DNA of 64,000 nt from Aphelenchoides besseyi (taxonomy: Eukaryota; Nematoda; Chromadorea; Rhabditida; Aphelenchoididae): the NCBI GenBank assembly GCA_024699855.1, contig JAMPIQ010000002.1:1674001-1738000 (forward strand), read 5' to 3'. Position numbers and translations under genes: made by a program. The notes under the pieces were generated by a model. The model made no database searches and was not told the origin of the DNA. It saw only the letters and a program-made list of their open reading frames with translations. Below, piece by piece: positions 23,742-36,714 of the stretch; positions within the stretch are counted from its first letter, which is position 1; each line of letters opens with the position of its first letter.

Positions 23742-26382
23742 ATGGGCTTGTGTCATAGCGAAGAGGAGAAACAGAGCATACAAGTGAGCAAGCAGATCGA
23801 CAAGAAACTCAAAGAAGCGCACACGGCCGAAGAAAAGGTCATCAAACTTCTACTTCTGGGTGAGTGGTTGGAGATATAAGTTACGGTGCGTTCTAAAAAC
23901 AAATCAAAAATGCAATCGAGAATTCACATTCTCGTTGTGTGTATTGACATTTTCAATCATTCGAAAGGTCCATTTATGGAAAACATTTTTTTGTGGCGAA
24001 CATTCGAAATCGGAAATTGAATTTTCGTGCTTAAAAACACCTGCGATCCTTTCGAATTCGTTCGATTTGCACCGGTATATGGACTTCAATTTGTGAGTTG
24101 CGTAATGAAAAATTCATCTGGTGAAGGAGTTCGCAGTTGGACGAATCGTTCTAATGTCGAGACGAAGTCTTACGTTAACAATCACGTGTCTTTCAGGAGC
24201 CGGAGAATGTGGCAAATCGACAATTATGAAGCAGATGAGGTGAGTTGTTTTTTGTTGCGTTTTCAGCCTTCCAACCAAAAAACAGTAATTGCATAGCAGA
24301 GTGTCTTGAGGACTCAGACTTCCCGGTTTAGCCGACATATCGATAGAATGGTACTCAAACATCACATGAAATGACGATTTTTTCAGGATTCTGCACAGCA
24401 ACGGATTCACAACCGATGAGATTCATCAGCAGCGTTCGGTTGTCTACAGTAATACCGTTCATGCGATGCAAGAGCTCATAAAAGCGATGCCCAAGTATAA
24501 GATCTCTTTTTCCGATCCCTCAAGATTTGTAAGTTCTTTCTGTTGGCTCACGCGCTCATTTCAACGACACAAAATTTGAAGAATTGAAAGTTCGAAACCA
24601 ATTTTCCTGATATTTTGGTCCGTTAAGTTCCGCCATTAACAATGCAAAACGAACGAAACGTTCAGCTTTGTGTGTGGGAAGAATTTTGGGTTGCCAGGAA
24701 ATTTGTCTGCGATTTTCCAACTGAACCTCAAATTTTGTTGCGATAAAACTTTAAACTTTGAACACCAAATTCGATCAGATGAGCAACAAAAGAATGTCGG
24801 TTGTAGGAAGATGCTCAACTGGTCATGCAAGTGATCAAGTCGGGCGATGAAATGGAACCGTTTTCGCCGCAGTTGGGCATCGCACTGAAGAGATTATGGG
24901 CTGATCCGGCAATTAGCGACAAGACCTACGGTCATCGTTTGGATTTTCATCTACATGAATCAGCCAAACAGTGAGCTCCTTTCGTTTGTTCGATGCTCAT
25001 TGTTGTTTGCAGTTTCCTGGATAGTCTGGATCGTCTCGCTAACCCATCGTATCAGCCGTCGGAACAAGACATTCTTCTCACTCGAATCAAAACGACGGGC
25101 ATCGTGGAGGTAGAATTTCTGATCAAGACCATTACAATGCGGTAAGCGATTGTTTTCTCATTTCGCGATTGAACATACCGACAAACCCTCGTAATTTATT
25201 CATACACACCAAAATGAAATGCGAAGTTAAACATACGATGAGCACAATCTCGGGAGAACGACAAGTGTTTTCGTTTACGAACTTCGGTGCCCAATCTTAA
25301 AAACGCACGAAGCATACTGTCTTTTAAGCTGAAAGAAAAATGGAAAATTAACTATAAAGAAAAATAGTCTGACCTTGCTCCATCGACTTCCCAATTCATC
25401 ATTTTCGCAAAAAGAACCAAAATATTTTGAGAACACAAACTCTGAATCTCTTGACCAAACTTTGCACACTCTTGAAGTTTACAACCACACGGCTCAGTCC
25501 TAAATCCGTCTCATTTCGGTGAGTTTTCCTTCTGTGAAGTTGAGTACGAGATCTCAAACCAAAAGAGCAAAACACTCGCAACCAGAATGAGCATTCGTTC
25601 CACATGGAAAGTAGAAGTGCAAAAACTACGTTTTTTTATTTTGGTTGCAACGTTTTCCCTGAACTCAAATTAACTTCTGATTCAACTTTTTTAGCGTCTT
25701 TGACGTCGGAGGTCAACGATCAGAACGAAAGAAGTGGATTCACGCCTTCGAAGACGTGAACGCTGTGATCTTTGTGGCGGCTGTGAGTGAATACGACGAA
25801 GTGCTATTTGAAGACGAGACCACGGTGAGCTTCCAGTTGAAAGGAGCTAATTGCTGGCGTTGTTTAGAATCGAATTATTGAGTCGATGCGGTTGTTCGAG
25901 TCGATTTGCAATTCCCGTTGGTTCATTAACACGTCCATGATTTTGTTCTTGGTAAGTTGAAGGGCAAACTGAAATGTTTAATTGTATTCTCAGAACAAAA
26001 AGGATCTTTTCGCCGAGAAGATTCAACACTACTCGATCAAAAAGGCGTTCCCCGACTATTCAGGTGAATTTAAAGCTTCAAACAAAACAAACGGCTTTTG
26101 TAGGACCTCAAACTTATTCCGACTCGATTGCATTCATCAAGAAGAAATTCGAGATTTTGAATTCAAATCCGCGTAAAACCGTGTAAGTTCTCATTGGCAA
26201 CTGATTTCCATTCACTTCGTTATTTCAGATACGTACACGAAACCTGCGCTACCGACACGTTAGTTTCTATCTTATGATGCTTGAGTTATTCTCTCGTTTT
26301 CAGTAATCAAGTACAGCTGATTTTGGATTCAGTGATTTCCATGATCATTCAAGCAAATTTGCACAAGTCAGGACTCTACTGA
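23742..26382 (+). CDS. Heterotrimeric G-protein alpha subunit, nematode GPA type
   Basis: Membrane-bound GTPase relaying 7TM receptor signals. Eleven exons sum to 356 codons. M-G-L-C at the start gives N-myristoylation (G2) and palmitoylation (C4) sites. Switch and nucleotide motifs: P-loop G40-A-G-E-C-G-K-S47, catalytic R180 in [22 protein letters not shown] with Q206, NKKD at 271-274 and TCAT near the end. The C-terminus ANLHKSGLY resembles Gi/o, but the cysteine at -4 that pertussis toxin modifies is serine. The start recalls the nematode-specific gpa genes (GPA-1/3-like MGLC opening) rather than GOA-1. Introns 1 and 5 are long (337 and 553 nt); the others vary from about 40 to 280 nt. Which gpa orthologue is not determinable here. 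Confidence 0.92.
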
Positions 26383-28220
26383 GCATCGAGAACATTGTTC
26401 ACAATCACAGTTAACCCTTCTGTTTATTCCCGCAGTACAATCCTTTTTGCTGATATCGTCCGTTTGGACAACATTAACCGGTGATCTATCGTAGTGCTAA
26501 GTACACTCGTTGTAATTTCCCATTGACATTTACATCGACCTTTTTTGTCTGCATCATGTTCCTTGTATTCTCCAATTGATATTGTTGAGAAGTGAGTGTA
26601 AAGTAACAAATAAAACTTTTATTCGATCAAAACGTTTGATTCGAAAACCCAAATTCGAAGCTCAAAACTTTTGGGGCGACACCTGAGAATCGGCGTATAA
26701 ATTCCTGGGATGCTGTTCTGAATCGTCGTTATTTAATTATCTTCGGATTAAATTTCGCAACAACATAAGATGCTTAGGAGAGGATGTGAGCAGATTTGCC
26801 GACTTCGTGCTCAGCAATCCGAATGATATGCAGTCAAAATGAACGTTTACACGTTAACCGGAAACGAGTCCTTTTAATGAAAGAAACAGTTGAGACGATC
26901 ATGATTCTTGATGCTGTGCTAACGATATTTAATCGCGGCTTATTGACTATTATTTAAACCACAGATCTTTGATTACGATCTCGTAGTCGTTTGAATCTTC
27001 CTGGTTATCAATCGTCGGCTTCCGATTATACGCTCTGATCTTGAGGGCATTCAATGGGCTTCGTAGTTGGGATTTGAGTGCGAATACTCGGGTCGAAATT
27101 GTGCCAAATTGAGCTCGTCAACGACTTGTGATGTCGACCGGGAAATAGCGAGTGGAGATCCGAGTAGTTGAAAGGACAATCGGCGGCGAAGTTTGGAGTT
27201 GTGGGGCGACTTGAAAATGCGATTTAACAAGCGCGTATTGTCTTCTTGTTTCCGTTCTCCTAATTCGAGATCTCCGTTTCGGTTTTGGCGAAAATTGTAA
27301 TTCGTTTTGCATCGTTTTACTCGCTCGCTTTCTAAGCGCACTGATTGGAGTTTTTGGGGGCCTCTTGTGGCCTTTTCGCTTCATTGGTCCGCGAGATGCT
27401 TCTGGTCGTCTGAAGACGCCCCTTAACCGATTCAATTGTTCCGCGGCGGTTCGAATCGTTTCGAGTTAAATGAAGGAAAGGACACAAAACGGAAGAGATA
27501 ACAAGTGGAGGATTTCAGTTTTGAGAAACTTCGTAGTGTCGGTTACATTCGTAAACCGCTCGGACTTACAGTAACAAGCAGTCTTCTGAATGCTCGGTGA
27601 ATTTGTTGGTAACCTCCGATCAGTCCAGGAATACAGTCGAGAGCTGAAGACGCGGGTTTTATTCTATTGATGATGTTGTTGTTTTTTGAGTGCAATTAAA
27701 ATCTGAGAACTCTTGATCAAGACTATCAAGTTTCCAATCATAAGTCTGTTGATTCGATAAGTGTACTCGATTGACTGTGCGGCAATTTGATCTTCCGCCG
27801 AATGCACTCATTTGATTCGAACAAGATCATGGTTATAATTCTATTGTTTGTGATTAACAAGTTCATTTGCTGCTATTCGAACGAATGGTTGCGTATCTGC
27901 CCATTGACTTTAACGACCTTGTAGCTTATTCTTTTGCTGTGATTCGATTTCCACACTCCAACATCGAAATTTTGAGACACTCGCGTTTTTATTCGTCCAT
28001 TTGATTCTCCGTCTTACAAACTTTTAAGGACTCCAGGGTATTCATTTCACTTGCTTTCGAGTTGTTGGTCCTCTTCAACCAATTGCCTTCTTCAATTTGG
28101 TTTTGTGTTCAACATCAGAAGTCTCGTACAACTTTTACATTTACGACTAGGTACTTTTTATCTATTAATTCATGACTGAATGGTTGTTCTTTCAGAATCC
28201 GCGATTGCTGATCATCTGTA
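26383..28220. other. Intergenic; upstream of the homeobox gene
   Basis: No exon chain found. Minus-strand frames of 96 and 105 codons at 27051-27435 are Arg/Ser-rich and unconvincing. A GGTTCGAATC string near 27447 has no tRNA around it. Confidence 0.4.
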
Positions 28221-31200
28221 ATGTCCGAAGAAGCAGACGAACCGAAGATCGTCGAGAAGAAGAAGAAAACTCCTGATCCAAAGAAGTCATCTGATGAGCC
28301 GATAACATCCGCTGCTAATTTGCTTTTCGGCAACAACGATCCCGATGCATCAGCTGTTGTTGCCGAGACGGCGCGTTCGATTCTTCGTAGTTTCTTCGTC
28401 AGCGATCTGCTTGGACCGGGACTTTCATTAGGTGGGTGCTATATCTGTGGTTTTGTTGTTGTATGTGATCTGAAAGAACCGATGTTCTTCTACCTCTTAC
28501 CGTTTGGCATCTTCTAACACCTTCAGTCCTTAATATCGTATTAACCCAGTGATGTTCAAATCTTCGTTACATAAAAAGCGGCTACCTCTAATCCACATGA
28601 ATTCAACTTTTTTTTGGCATTACTTACATCCTTTGCCTTACAGTCATTTCCACGTTTTTGGTTTGAAGAAGCCGCCGAATTCCATTATGCGTCTGACGAG
28701 TGGATTGACCGGCCGATCCAATTCATGTCTCAATTTGCTATTCGCGTACTTCTGTCGTTTTCTTTTGCCGCTGAAACTTTGCGATCGAAAGGCGGCGGAA
28801 TGCAAAAACGAGGCCGGAAGTCATTTGCACTCACTTCTTGATCCGTTCGGTGAAGTTGCGTCACTGAAGAGCGTGAGACCAAAAACGGAAGTCCACTAAT
28901 GCAATCGAGTTGGTAGGTAGAATCAAAGTTTCTTTTTAACTGAAAGTTGAAACGGAAATCGGAAGGTTGGTGGCAAATTAGAATCATGTTCGATTTCGCT
29001 CATCCTCCTCATAATCGCCACCGATCCACTTGAACGGCGCACGCACTCAATTGCCATGATTGTGCTCTTGATTTTACTCTGGGGTAGTTTTTCTCAAGTT
29101 GCCATCTGTCCCATTATCCTCCGTTTTTTTGTTGAACTGCACATCGTTTATCAGTTCGATGGTCATTTGAAGGTTCACGTAACGGTCGTGGACTTCGATG
29201 GTCATCTTATCAGCGGCTACAAGCTCTATTGACAGTGTGGTGGGATTCAGAAGATGAGCACGATTTGTGTCGCGCAGATTTCTTGTGTTCGTCGACGGTT
29301 TTTAGCGGAAAGTTTCGCGAAATTGTAAAACGCAAAATGAAACGCCAATTTTTGTTCGTTTTGCCGTCGCTGCTCCGTATTCCACGAACGATTCTTTTGT
29401 TCTTCATCGTGCACCAACACCTCCGCTTTTCTTCGTTTGACGCATTTGGATGGAGAAATCACTTATCGTCGAGGCGCGTTGAGTGGGTACTCCACCTCGC
29501 CATTTTGGGTCGTGCATTTTGCTTGCCACCGTAAACACGAAAACGACCATACGGTTTGCAAACCGACGACTTTCTTTTCGTTGCAAATCTTTTCGAATTT
29601 GTTATCAATTCGAAGACGTTTGTTGATTGGAAGTAATGAAGACGAGAATAGTCGATTGTTTTCACGAGGATAAAACAGTCGTCCTTCTTTGGAATGCACA
29701 GTCATCGGGTCGTGGTTATAGTCAAGAATATCGATAAGTGCTCCTCGACGGTCTTCTCGTATTTGTCTTTTTCATACAAACATTACGAAGCGCCAAACCT
29801 TCGCGTTTTCTGCGTACTGTAGACTTGTTTTTGCCAAGCAAATAAATGGATTTTCTTTGAATTTAACTCAAAAGATAGCAATAGAGAAGTGTATTACTTG
29901 GTTGTGAACTCAATGTCAAGTTTACTTGTATGTCTGTGATTGCAGATTCGTAATGGAGAGAACAACGTTCTCGAAGATAATCGTCAAACAACCGTTCATT
30001 CCTTTGCATTTCGAAGAAGTCGATGCTCATCTCCGGTCCGAGTTCGCTTATCGAATTCAGAGATGAGCGGAAGGGCAGACAACCGAGCTAATTGATTCAC
30101 TTGACTGTAAGTGGCTGGCAATTTCGGATTCTCGATTACCGGCCAAGTCCTTTCGTCGCACTTAACAGCTCGGGCATCAGCTGAAGCACTTGCGCAATCG
30201 ATCAGTTCGTTCGAGTGCCAAAAAACGGAACGGTCATGTTCTTTAGTTTGTCTGCAACTCAACAGCTTTGAAGCTCGTTTTGAAGCTTCCATCGCTTCTT
30301 TCTGTAATCTGCGTGAGACGCTGGTCGGAAGCTAAACGACAAACCAAAGATCTAAACAAAATCACGTTTCTTACAAAAAAGAAGAACATTTTCCAATAAT
30401 CATAACCATCGTATGCTGTTCGTCGTGTCGCGCTAATACACGCAAAAAACCGCACGCACGTTTTTGTTCGGCCGTTTAATGGCTGCGCATTCCGATTTCT
30501 CCGCCCTTTTCTTTTCGTTCACCGATTCTTTCCGCCCACTTTTCTTCACGAACCCACTTCGACGAATCAATTGCTCACTCAGTTTTGCTGGTTGATTGTG
30601 GTAAAGATGGTGCAGCGGGTTGAGGACGCTGTTGACGGGTTCAAGTGATCATCAGCGTGCACGGCGATCAGTGACGTGAAGTGATGATCCTCCACGGAAA
30701 AACCACCTACTTTTCGCTCTTGAGTTCGACGGCTTGTTGATTCGAGGGCCATCAGTTGGTCCGATAAGAGTCCTTGGGGTTGATTAAGCGGTTGCGTGAA
30801 TGATACTTGGCAACGAAACAATACGTTGTGGGTTAAGGACTCAAATTTGTTTGCTAATTCGCACTTGAGAGTTTCAATTGTTTTTTCAATTTGTAAACAT
30901 CCGCTCAAGAGCTTGACTTATCACCTGCTATCCACAATGATAAACTCAAACTAATGGATTCTAAACTAATTTGTTATCGTCATTGAATTTGAAAGTTTTC
31001 TATCGAATTGACTTTTCGAACAAATTGAAGTTAATTAAACGGTCGTTTGATAAAACTTGTGCTTTGTTTCGTTATGTTTTGTGTTTGTAGACGAGACTTA
31101 TTTGCAATCTTAATGCAAACTTTTGCAGCCGAAGCACATCGGAAGTTTCTTCGAATGACGTCGCCATCAGCTAACGGCCAGTCGACAGCCGGCGATCCGG

Positions 31201-34200
31201 GAGCTTCGGTTTCGACAGCAGCCAACTCCGTGGCTTCCGCTCTTTCGTTGGCAACTCGCAATCAAAACGGCGGATCGACGGGCGCCGGTTTGGGAGGTTT
31301 TGATTGGAACACTGGCACAGCGAGCACGGGACTTGGATCGGGACAACAACCGTTGAATGCCGCTTGTTTTGGCTTTGGAACGCCCGGCAGCTACGGAAGC
31401 CCCGATTTTGGAAGGTGAGTCAAAAAAAGTCTTCCCACCGTATTCTCGACTCTCTTGGCCTTTCGGTTGAGTAGAAGAAGAGAGAACACGTAGAAGTCGG
31501 ATGGTCGAATTCAACGGCCAATCCGTTCCGCCAAATTCATTTGCATTTCCGATGAGCAATGAAATGGCTAAACATGTTTGTCACTTCAATTCTTAGGCTT
31601 CGTAGTCTTTTCATCGATGGATTTTCAGCTACCAATGGCCAACACAGTGGGGAACGGCAACGAATCCGCAAATTTCATCGTGTAAGTTCTTTTCTTTCGA
31701 ACCGGAATCGCGCAGTCGAGTTCGCCCGTTGAATCAGTTGTTCGTGTAATTGCACTTTCGATTTCTTTTCAAAAAATTTTGCGCACAACAAAACTCGCAA
31801 CGCGCGAAACCTGAGCGCAATTTTGCCGAAAAACAAACGCCGACCAGTTCGGTCCTTAAAACCGCAGGTAATTAACGAACCCTGATGGTGAGTTCGCAGA
31901 CGTTTTGGGTTTTCGCAACAAATTTCGACGGAGATTTGAAGGGAAGATACCAAGAAAGCAGTACAGTAGATGATGGCTCCCCTTGGCCCCCGTTTGCAGT
32001 CGTGACCCTGCTAATTGAGTGCAAAGTGGTTTGGGAAACTTGCGATTTGTGGCACCTGTGGACCGTTCAGAAACAATCGGCAAGAGGGCCGCAGCGTGAA
32101 TCTTAAACCAATTAGTCCGATCGGGTCATTTGTTCGCGTATTGAAATGAAGAGATCGAAGATTCTCAAGTCGTAATCCCCGTTGTGTTCATGAGCAACGA
32201 ACCATAACAAATCAATTTGCATTGTTTCTCTCCGGGCACTTGAATCAACAGTTGGGCATTCGCTTTCGAAGGTCCGTTAACGACGTTGTTTCGCGCATTT
32301 TACTGTAACTCGTGTGTTTGTGTTCCTATTGAAGGCACGGAAATGGACGATCAACGAAAACAATTGCGATTCAAACGGACATCCGGAGAATCGAGCTCAT
32401 GAACGTTTTTGTTTCTCGAAGTTTGTTTAACCTTCCGATTCAACTGCCCAGTGCCACGCGCTAAACAAAACGAGTTTTTGTTTGCGATTACGTTCGAACA
32501 ATACGATCAACTCATTGGGTTAATTCCACGAGATATGTCAGATGTCACTTGAAAATCTTCGAGCACGCGCGCCAATTTGTGCGAATCGACTAAAAACAAT
32601 GAAACTCAAGCGATCCATCAAGTGCTTAACTTCCGAACACATCTGCATACCGTTGAAAGCATCTTCGATCCTCCAACACTGCGGGAACTCAACTAAAAAC
32701 GCAGCTGAAAAGAACACAATACGTGACTTAAACGGACGATGAGCGGGAGTTAAAGTCGATGGGAGTTGCGCAACTCGACGGTCAATCCAAATTGTTTTCC
32801 TATTTGACAAGCATTTCGACTCATGACCTCACTGTCGTCCAACCGTTGACTATACGGTAAGGAGAAGCGAAATGATTTGCAACGTTTTTCTTCACGAGTC
32901 TGTTCGCTTAAAGCCAATGATGTAAAGCGGTCGAGAGCGGACGGTTTTGGCCCTCGAGTGCCGAAGAGGAAAATTGGATTTCTGAAGTGCATCGCCGCTG
33001 TTTTGGCATCGTCGCTTTTGGTTCTGCGAAGCGGTTTGTTTTCACTTCCGACTTTTCATTCCCGGGGATTTTCACACGCAACAAGATTTCGCTAATCTCC
33101 TTACATGAGCAGCTCATGAATGAACTCATGACTACAACACACCTTGTCCCCAACTAACAAAGTTGCGTAACGTGGCGAACACTCGAGTTTCTCGTACGTG
33201 TTTGCACGATGGAAATCCAATCCGCTCAATCGATTACCGTTCATGGGCGTGTAATAGGACGAACGGGAGCCGATTTTCGTTCTCAAGTGCTCGACCAACA
33301 ACACGTGATGGCGAGTCGTCCGTTGACCTCAACAAACTTTTCACTCGTTCATACAAGTGTCTACACAGCTCGACGGTCAACTTCGCATACAAACGTGTAA
33401 ACAGCCAAATAGAAGATGTCGGAACTAATTACCGTAAACTGATGGCAAAATGTACAGGAATTAAACTTTGAATTTGCAAACCAATTGGCCAAAATTTGAG
33501 CAAACAAACCGATCGATCTGATCGTCTTACCGCCGCCAGTCACTCTTTAGCACGAAGTTCACTTCATTTTTTCCAGTCTCTCGCTTCTCAACAACCGGAA
33601 TGGGACTAAACGGCGGTGTTGATGGCCCACAATCGACGACCACCTACGGTGCTCTGAATGTTTTCGGAGCCGGAATCGGACAGCAACGTCGAAAACGTCG
33701 AGTTTTGTTCTCGCAGCCGCAAGTCGTCGAATTGGAGCAGCAATTCAAAGTCAAGAAGTATCTGAGTGCACAAGAGCGGGAACATTTGGCAGCGCGTATT
33801 GGACTCAAACCAACACAAGTAAGAAGCGGAGATGAGTTGAAGCTGATTGTTTCGTTTAGGTCAAAATTTGGTTTCAAAACCATCGGTACAAATGTAAACG
33901 TCAGGAGCGTGAACACAGGATGATGCACAACGGTCTTGGCAACACGAACGGCGAAGGTGGAAGCAGCGGAACGCACGACGACTCTCGATCGCCTCGATCC
34001 ACTTCTTCATCGACGGGCGGAAATGCAGAGCTGCAAATGAGTGGATTAATGGGCTCTCCACTTGGTTCGCATCATCAACTCACTGCTCAACATCACGCGG
34101 CTATGGAATTGCAGAGCATCAAACGCGAAGATTCAACTCCCGGCTTATTGGGCGGCAATCATGCGGGAGTTCTCGTTGGTCCCGATGGCCAGAAACCGTC

Positions 34201-34448
34201 GATTAGCGGAATGTTCGACGGCACCGATGCTGCAATGCAATTGACCGCCGCGGTTTCGGCGGCGAACTCCGTCGACCAGTTCGCGAGATTTCCACCCGGA
34301 TATCCGTTCTATGGAGTAAGCACAACTGTTCGTTGAAACCTATTACTTTCAATCTTTTCAGTACAATGGGACAGTTTATCCAATGAACAACTTTCTGCCG
34401 CCAACTTCCTATTACAATCCGAACACAAATTTTTACAACAACAAATGA
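28221..34448 (+). CDS. NK-2 class homeobox transcription factor
   Basis: DNA-binding developmental regulator of the Nkx2/tinman class. Six exons (28221-28431, 31129-31414, 31629-31681, 33577-33818, 33860-34315, 34362-34448) close in frame to 444 residues. The homeodomain spans about 221-280: [20 protein letters not shown] at its start and [16 protein letters not shown] in helix 3, with the Tyr54 diagnostic of NK-2. Near the N-terminus [11 protein letters not shown] resembles the TN/Eh1-type repressor motif. After the homeodomain [12 protein letters not shown] resembles the NK2-specific domain core. Gly/Ser/Thr-rich linkers fill the rest. The first exon is assigned by phase and the TN-like motif only. 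Introns 1 (2.7 kb) and 4 (1.9 kb) are far longer than others. Closest C. elegans candidates are ceh-24 and ceh-22; I cannot choose. Confidence 0.85.
28432..31128 (+). other. Large first intron of the NK-2 gene
   Basis: About 2.7 kb, with CG-rich stop-poor patches near 28640-28850, 29240-29600 and 29995-30300. The plus frame 28640-28841 reads [20 protein letters not shown] after a gccttacag acceptor and could pass for an exon, but its phase does not match exon 1. The length and patches suggest regulatory elements. Confidence 0.4.
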
Positions 34449-35433
34449 GCATGAACGGTGAACGATTCCAATTAGAAAGATAACCATTGATCTTTTTCTC
34501 TGCGAAGTTTCTCGTACAGTCATTTAGTCTCTTACTCGTTTATCTCGTTTTCAACATTCCATTTAACTAAAAGTGCAAGTTCACGAGCTTAACACCACCA
34601 ATTACTTCCACCTCATTCCTTTAACTCTTGTAGTCGTGTTTTTGATCAGAAATAAACAAACAGTCAAATCCAACGGTCTAGTGGATCTAATTAATGACCG
34701 CTAATGAGTGTCCGTCTAATTGGGGGGTTCAGTTCGCGGTCGGGTTTAACTGCGCGATGGAATTCCGTTACGCCGCTCAACAACAAAAGGACTATGGTCG
34801 AGATTAACCTTCTCGTTGCATCACAGTCCACTTGTTTGTTCGCAGTGTTATCAGCTTCTTTTCGCAGCTACTGGCCAGTTTTCACGCAATTACCGTTCTT
34901 CTCAAAACGCTTTGGCCTTCACGCGTTTTTCTCGTGCGTGAGAACGAATTGCGCAGTTCAATCGAAACAAAAGACGCACGAAGGTGAGAAACCAAATTTT
35001 TTGCCGCCGTTTATAATTAAAAGCGGCCGAACGAGAATCAAAGACGCTGCTCGAGAAGTGTGTTGCGTCTCTTCATTAAGAAAGAAAACGTTTTGTAATT
35101 TCCGGGACTGGAAATTCGAAGCGTAAACTTTTGCCAATTTGTTTGTCGAACGTTCGGACGGCGGCGGAATTTCGCGCAAACCGCTCGGCCTCTTCAAAAC
35201 ACAAATCGCCGCGAACGCAAATGCGCGTCCTCATTTTTTGCCGCTTATTGGCTCAAGTTTCGGCCATACGGTCCAAGTGAACGGAAATGCTCATGAAGTT
35301 GGCGGTCAAATGGACGACAGCTAATCCACTCTCGAAGTTCCCTTTCGGCCTTCGCATTTGATCTTCAGCGAGCCTCCATGTGACCAGACTGATTCTACTG
35401 GGTCCGAATTCAAAGAAATCTGTTTACTCTTCT
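34449..35433. other. Intergenic between convergent genes, CG-rich island
   Basis: The 3' flank of the NK-2 gene (AATAAA near 34650) is followed by a CG-rich, stop-poor stretch (34700-35330) open for 140 codons on the plus strand. No protein family recognised. Confidence 0.4.
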
Positions 35434-36291
35434 TCAGCAAATGAACGCTCGTACACATTTCGGAGTGGCGGTGTTGAAGAGGAAGATGCGTAATAGTCGA
35501 GGCTGTTGTTCCAATTGAAGGACTGAATAGGCACCATCGTTAAGAAGATCGGTCAGAATGTCCATTATCTTTATTTGCTTGCCGTGCACGAGTGGTGGAT
35601 TCCGAATTTGAACGTTGATTTGACAAAGCGATGGGAATCTCTTACGATCATCTTAACCGAAATCAAGTGCTTTGATCAAAAGTACCTACTTATTATCGAA
35701 ACGAACTGTTTGAGTTTGTAACCATCGATATTCACAAGAAGCAAATTCGCTGTCCACTGATCCTCTTCCCAATCGTCTTCATGTAGCTGTTGACTGTTTG
35801 AGTCGAAGACTGGATCCAAAACAACGAACTCGCAATGAGGATAATGAGACCAAACGGCTGCTTCTTCCGCAAACTCACTCTCAATTCCAACGGTGTAGAC
35901 TCGACAAGCAGGTCGATAAGAAACCCCGAAGTCCAGAAACAAATCTCGCTGTCCATCGGACACAAGTTTCGGTATCAGCGAATAGTTTCCTTGGATAGTC
36001 GCTGAGGTCTAAACACTAAAAGTTTAAAGAAATACGATCAGAACTAGCCCAGATTCTTTCCTTCTCGTTGGCCGTTTGTCGCGACCAATCGCCCAATTCG
36101 ATGTACTGAGTATGTCGAGTTTCGTATAATTGACTGGTGATATGCAAACACTCAGCAGAACGAAACGAAAACTTTTCAATCACGACTTCAATTGCCGATT
36201 GGGAGATCAAAACGAAAGTGAGGACAAGAAACAAACAAACTCCGATGATCTTTAGACGAACACGAGCGAAACGTCGTGAGCTCAAAACCAT
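35434..36291 (-). CDS. Type II membrane protein, FkbM/Methyltransf_21-like
   Basis: Three exons (36045-36291, 35690-36001, 35434-35651) close in frame to 258 residues. An N-terminal signal anchor at about 13-32 (IIGVCLFLVLTFVLISQS) follows a basic cytosolic start. The lumenal part has CRVYTVGIESEF, YPHCEFVVLDPV and LLVNIDGYKLKQFVSII, then a terminal block containing CVRAFI. This order matches the nematode-expanded Methyltransf_21 (FkbM-like) proteins with CxVYTLG and a paired CEFxxxDP. The usual S-adenosylmethionine glycine loop is short (TVGIES), so activity is uncertain. The third exon uses a weak acceptor (gttaag). Function is inferred from the pattern only. Confidence 0.6.
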
Positions 36292-36714
36292 CACTCCCTT
36301 GTGGTTTACACTATCGACTCAAACTTCCAAGAGTTCCATAATGCTGGAAGCAATTCAAGTCGAAGTGTCGCTTATTGAAATTGGCATCTTAAGCGGATGT
36401 TATCGCACACAAATCGCCGACTCGCGTTGATCGTTGAGGTTAATTCGCCGAATAAATGAACTCGTTTGGTTCCGAATTGTTTTAGTGGATGTCGTTCGAC
36501 GGTAAGAAATTAAGAGTTCACATCGTCAGTTATTTGTGTACAAGATACACAACCATCTTTTTGATTTAATCGTTTTTTCTATAGTCTGCGGTTTGTTAAA
36601 ACCAACTGGTTAGCTTTCAGTCTTTAGATTAAGAACCATTATTAATTTGAATTCAAAATCACAATGAATTGGTTTCAGGCTCCGAGATTGTTGGTAGCAG
36701 GCATGTGACTCTGA

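Noticed and set aside
27440..27470. GGTTCGAATC string resembling a tRNA B box
   Set aside because: No A box, acceptor stem or anticodon arm at the right distances.
28614..28841. Possible alternative exon of the NK-2 gene ([14 protein letters not shown])
   Set aside because: Good acceptor, but its phase cannot join exon 1.
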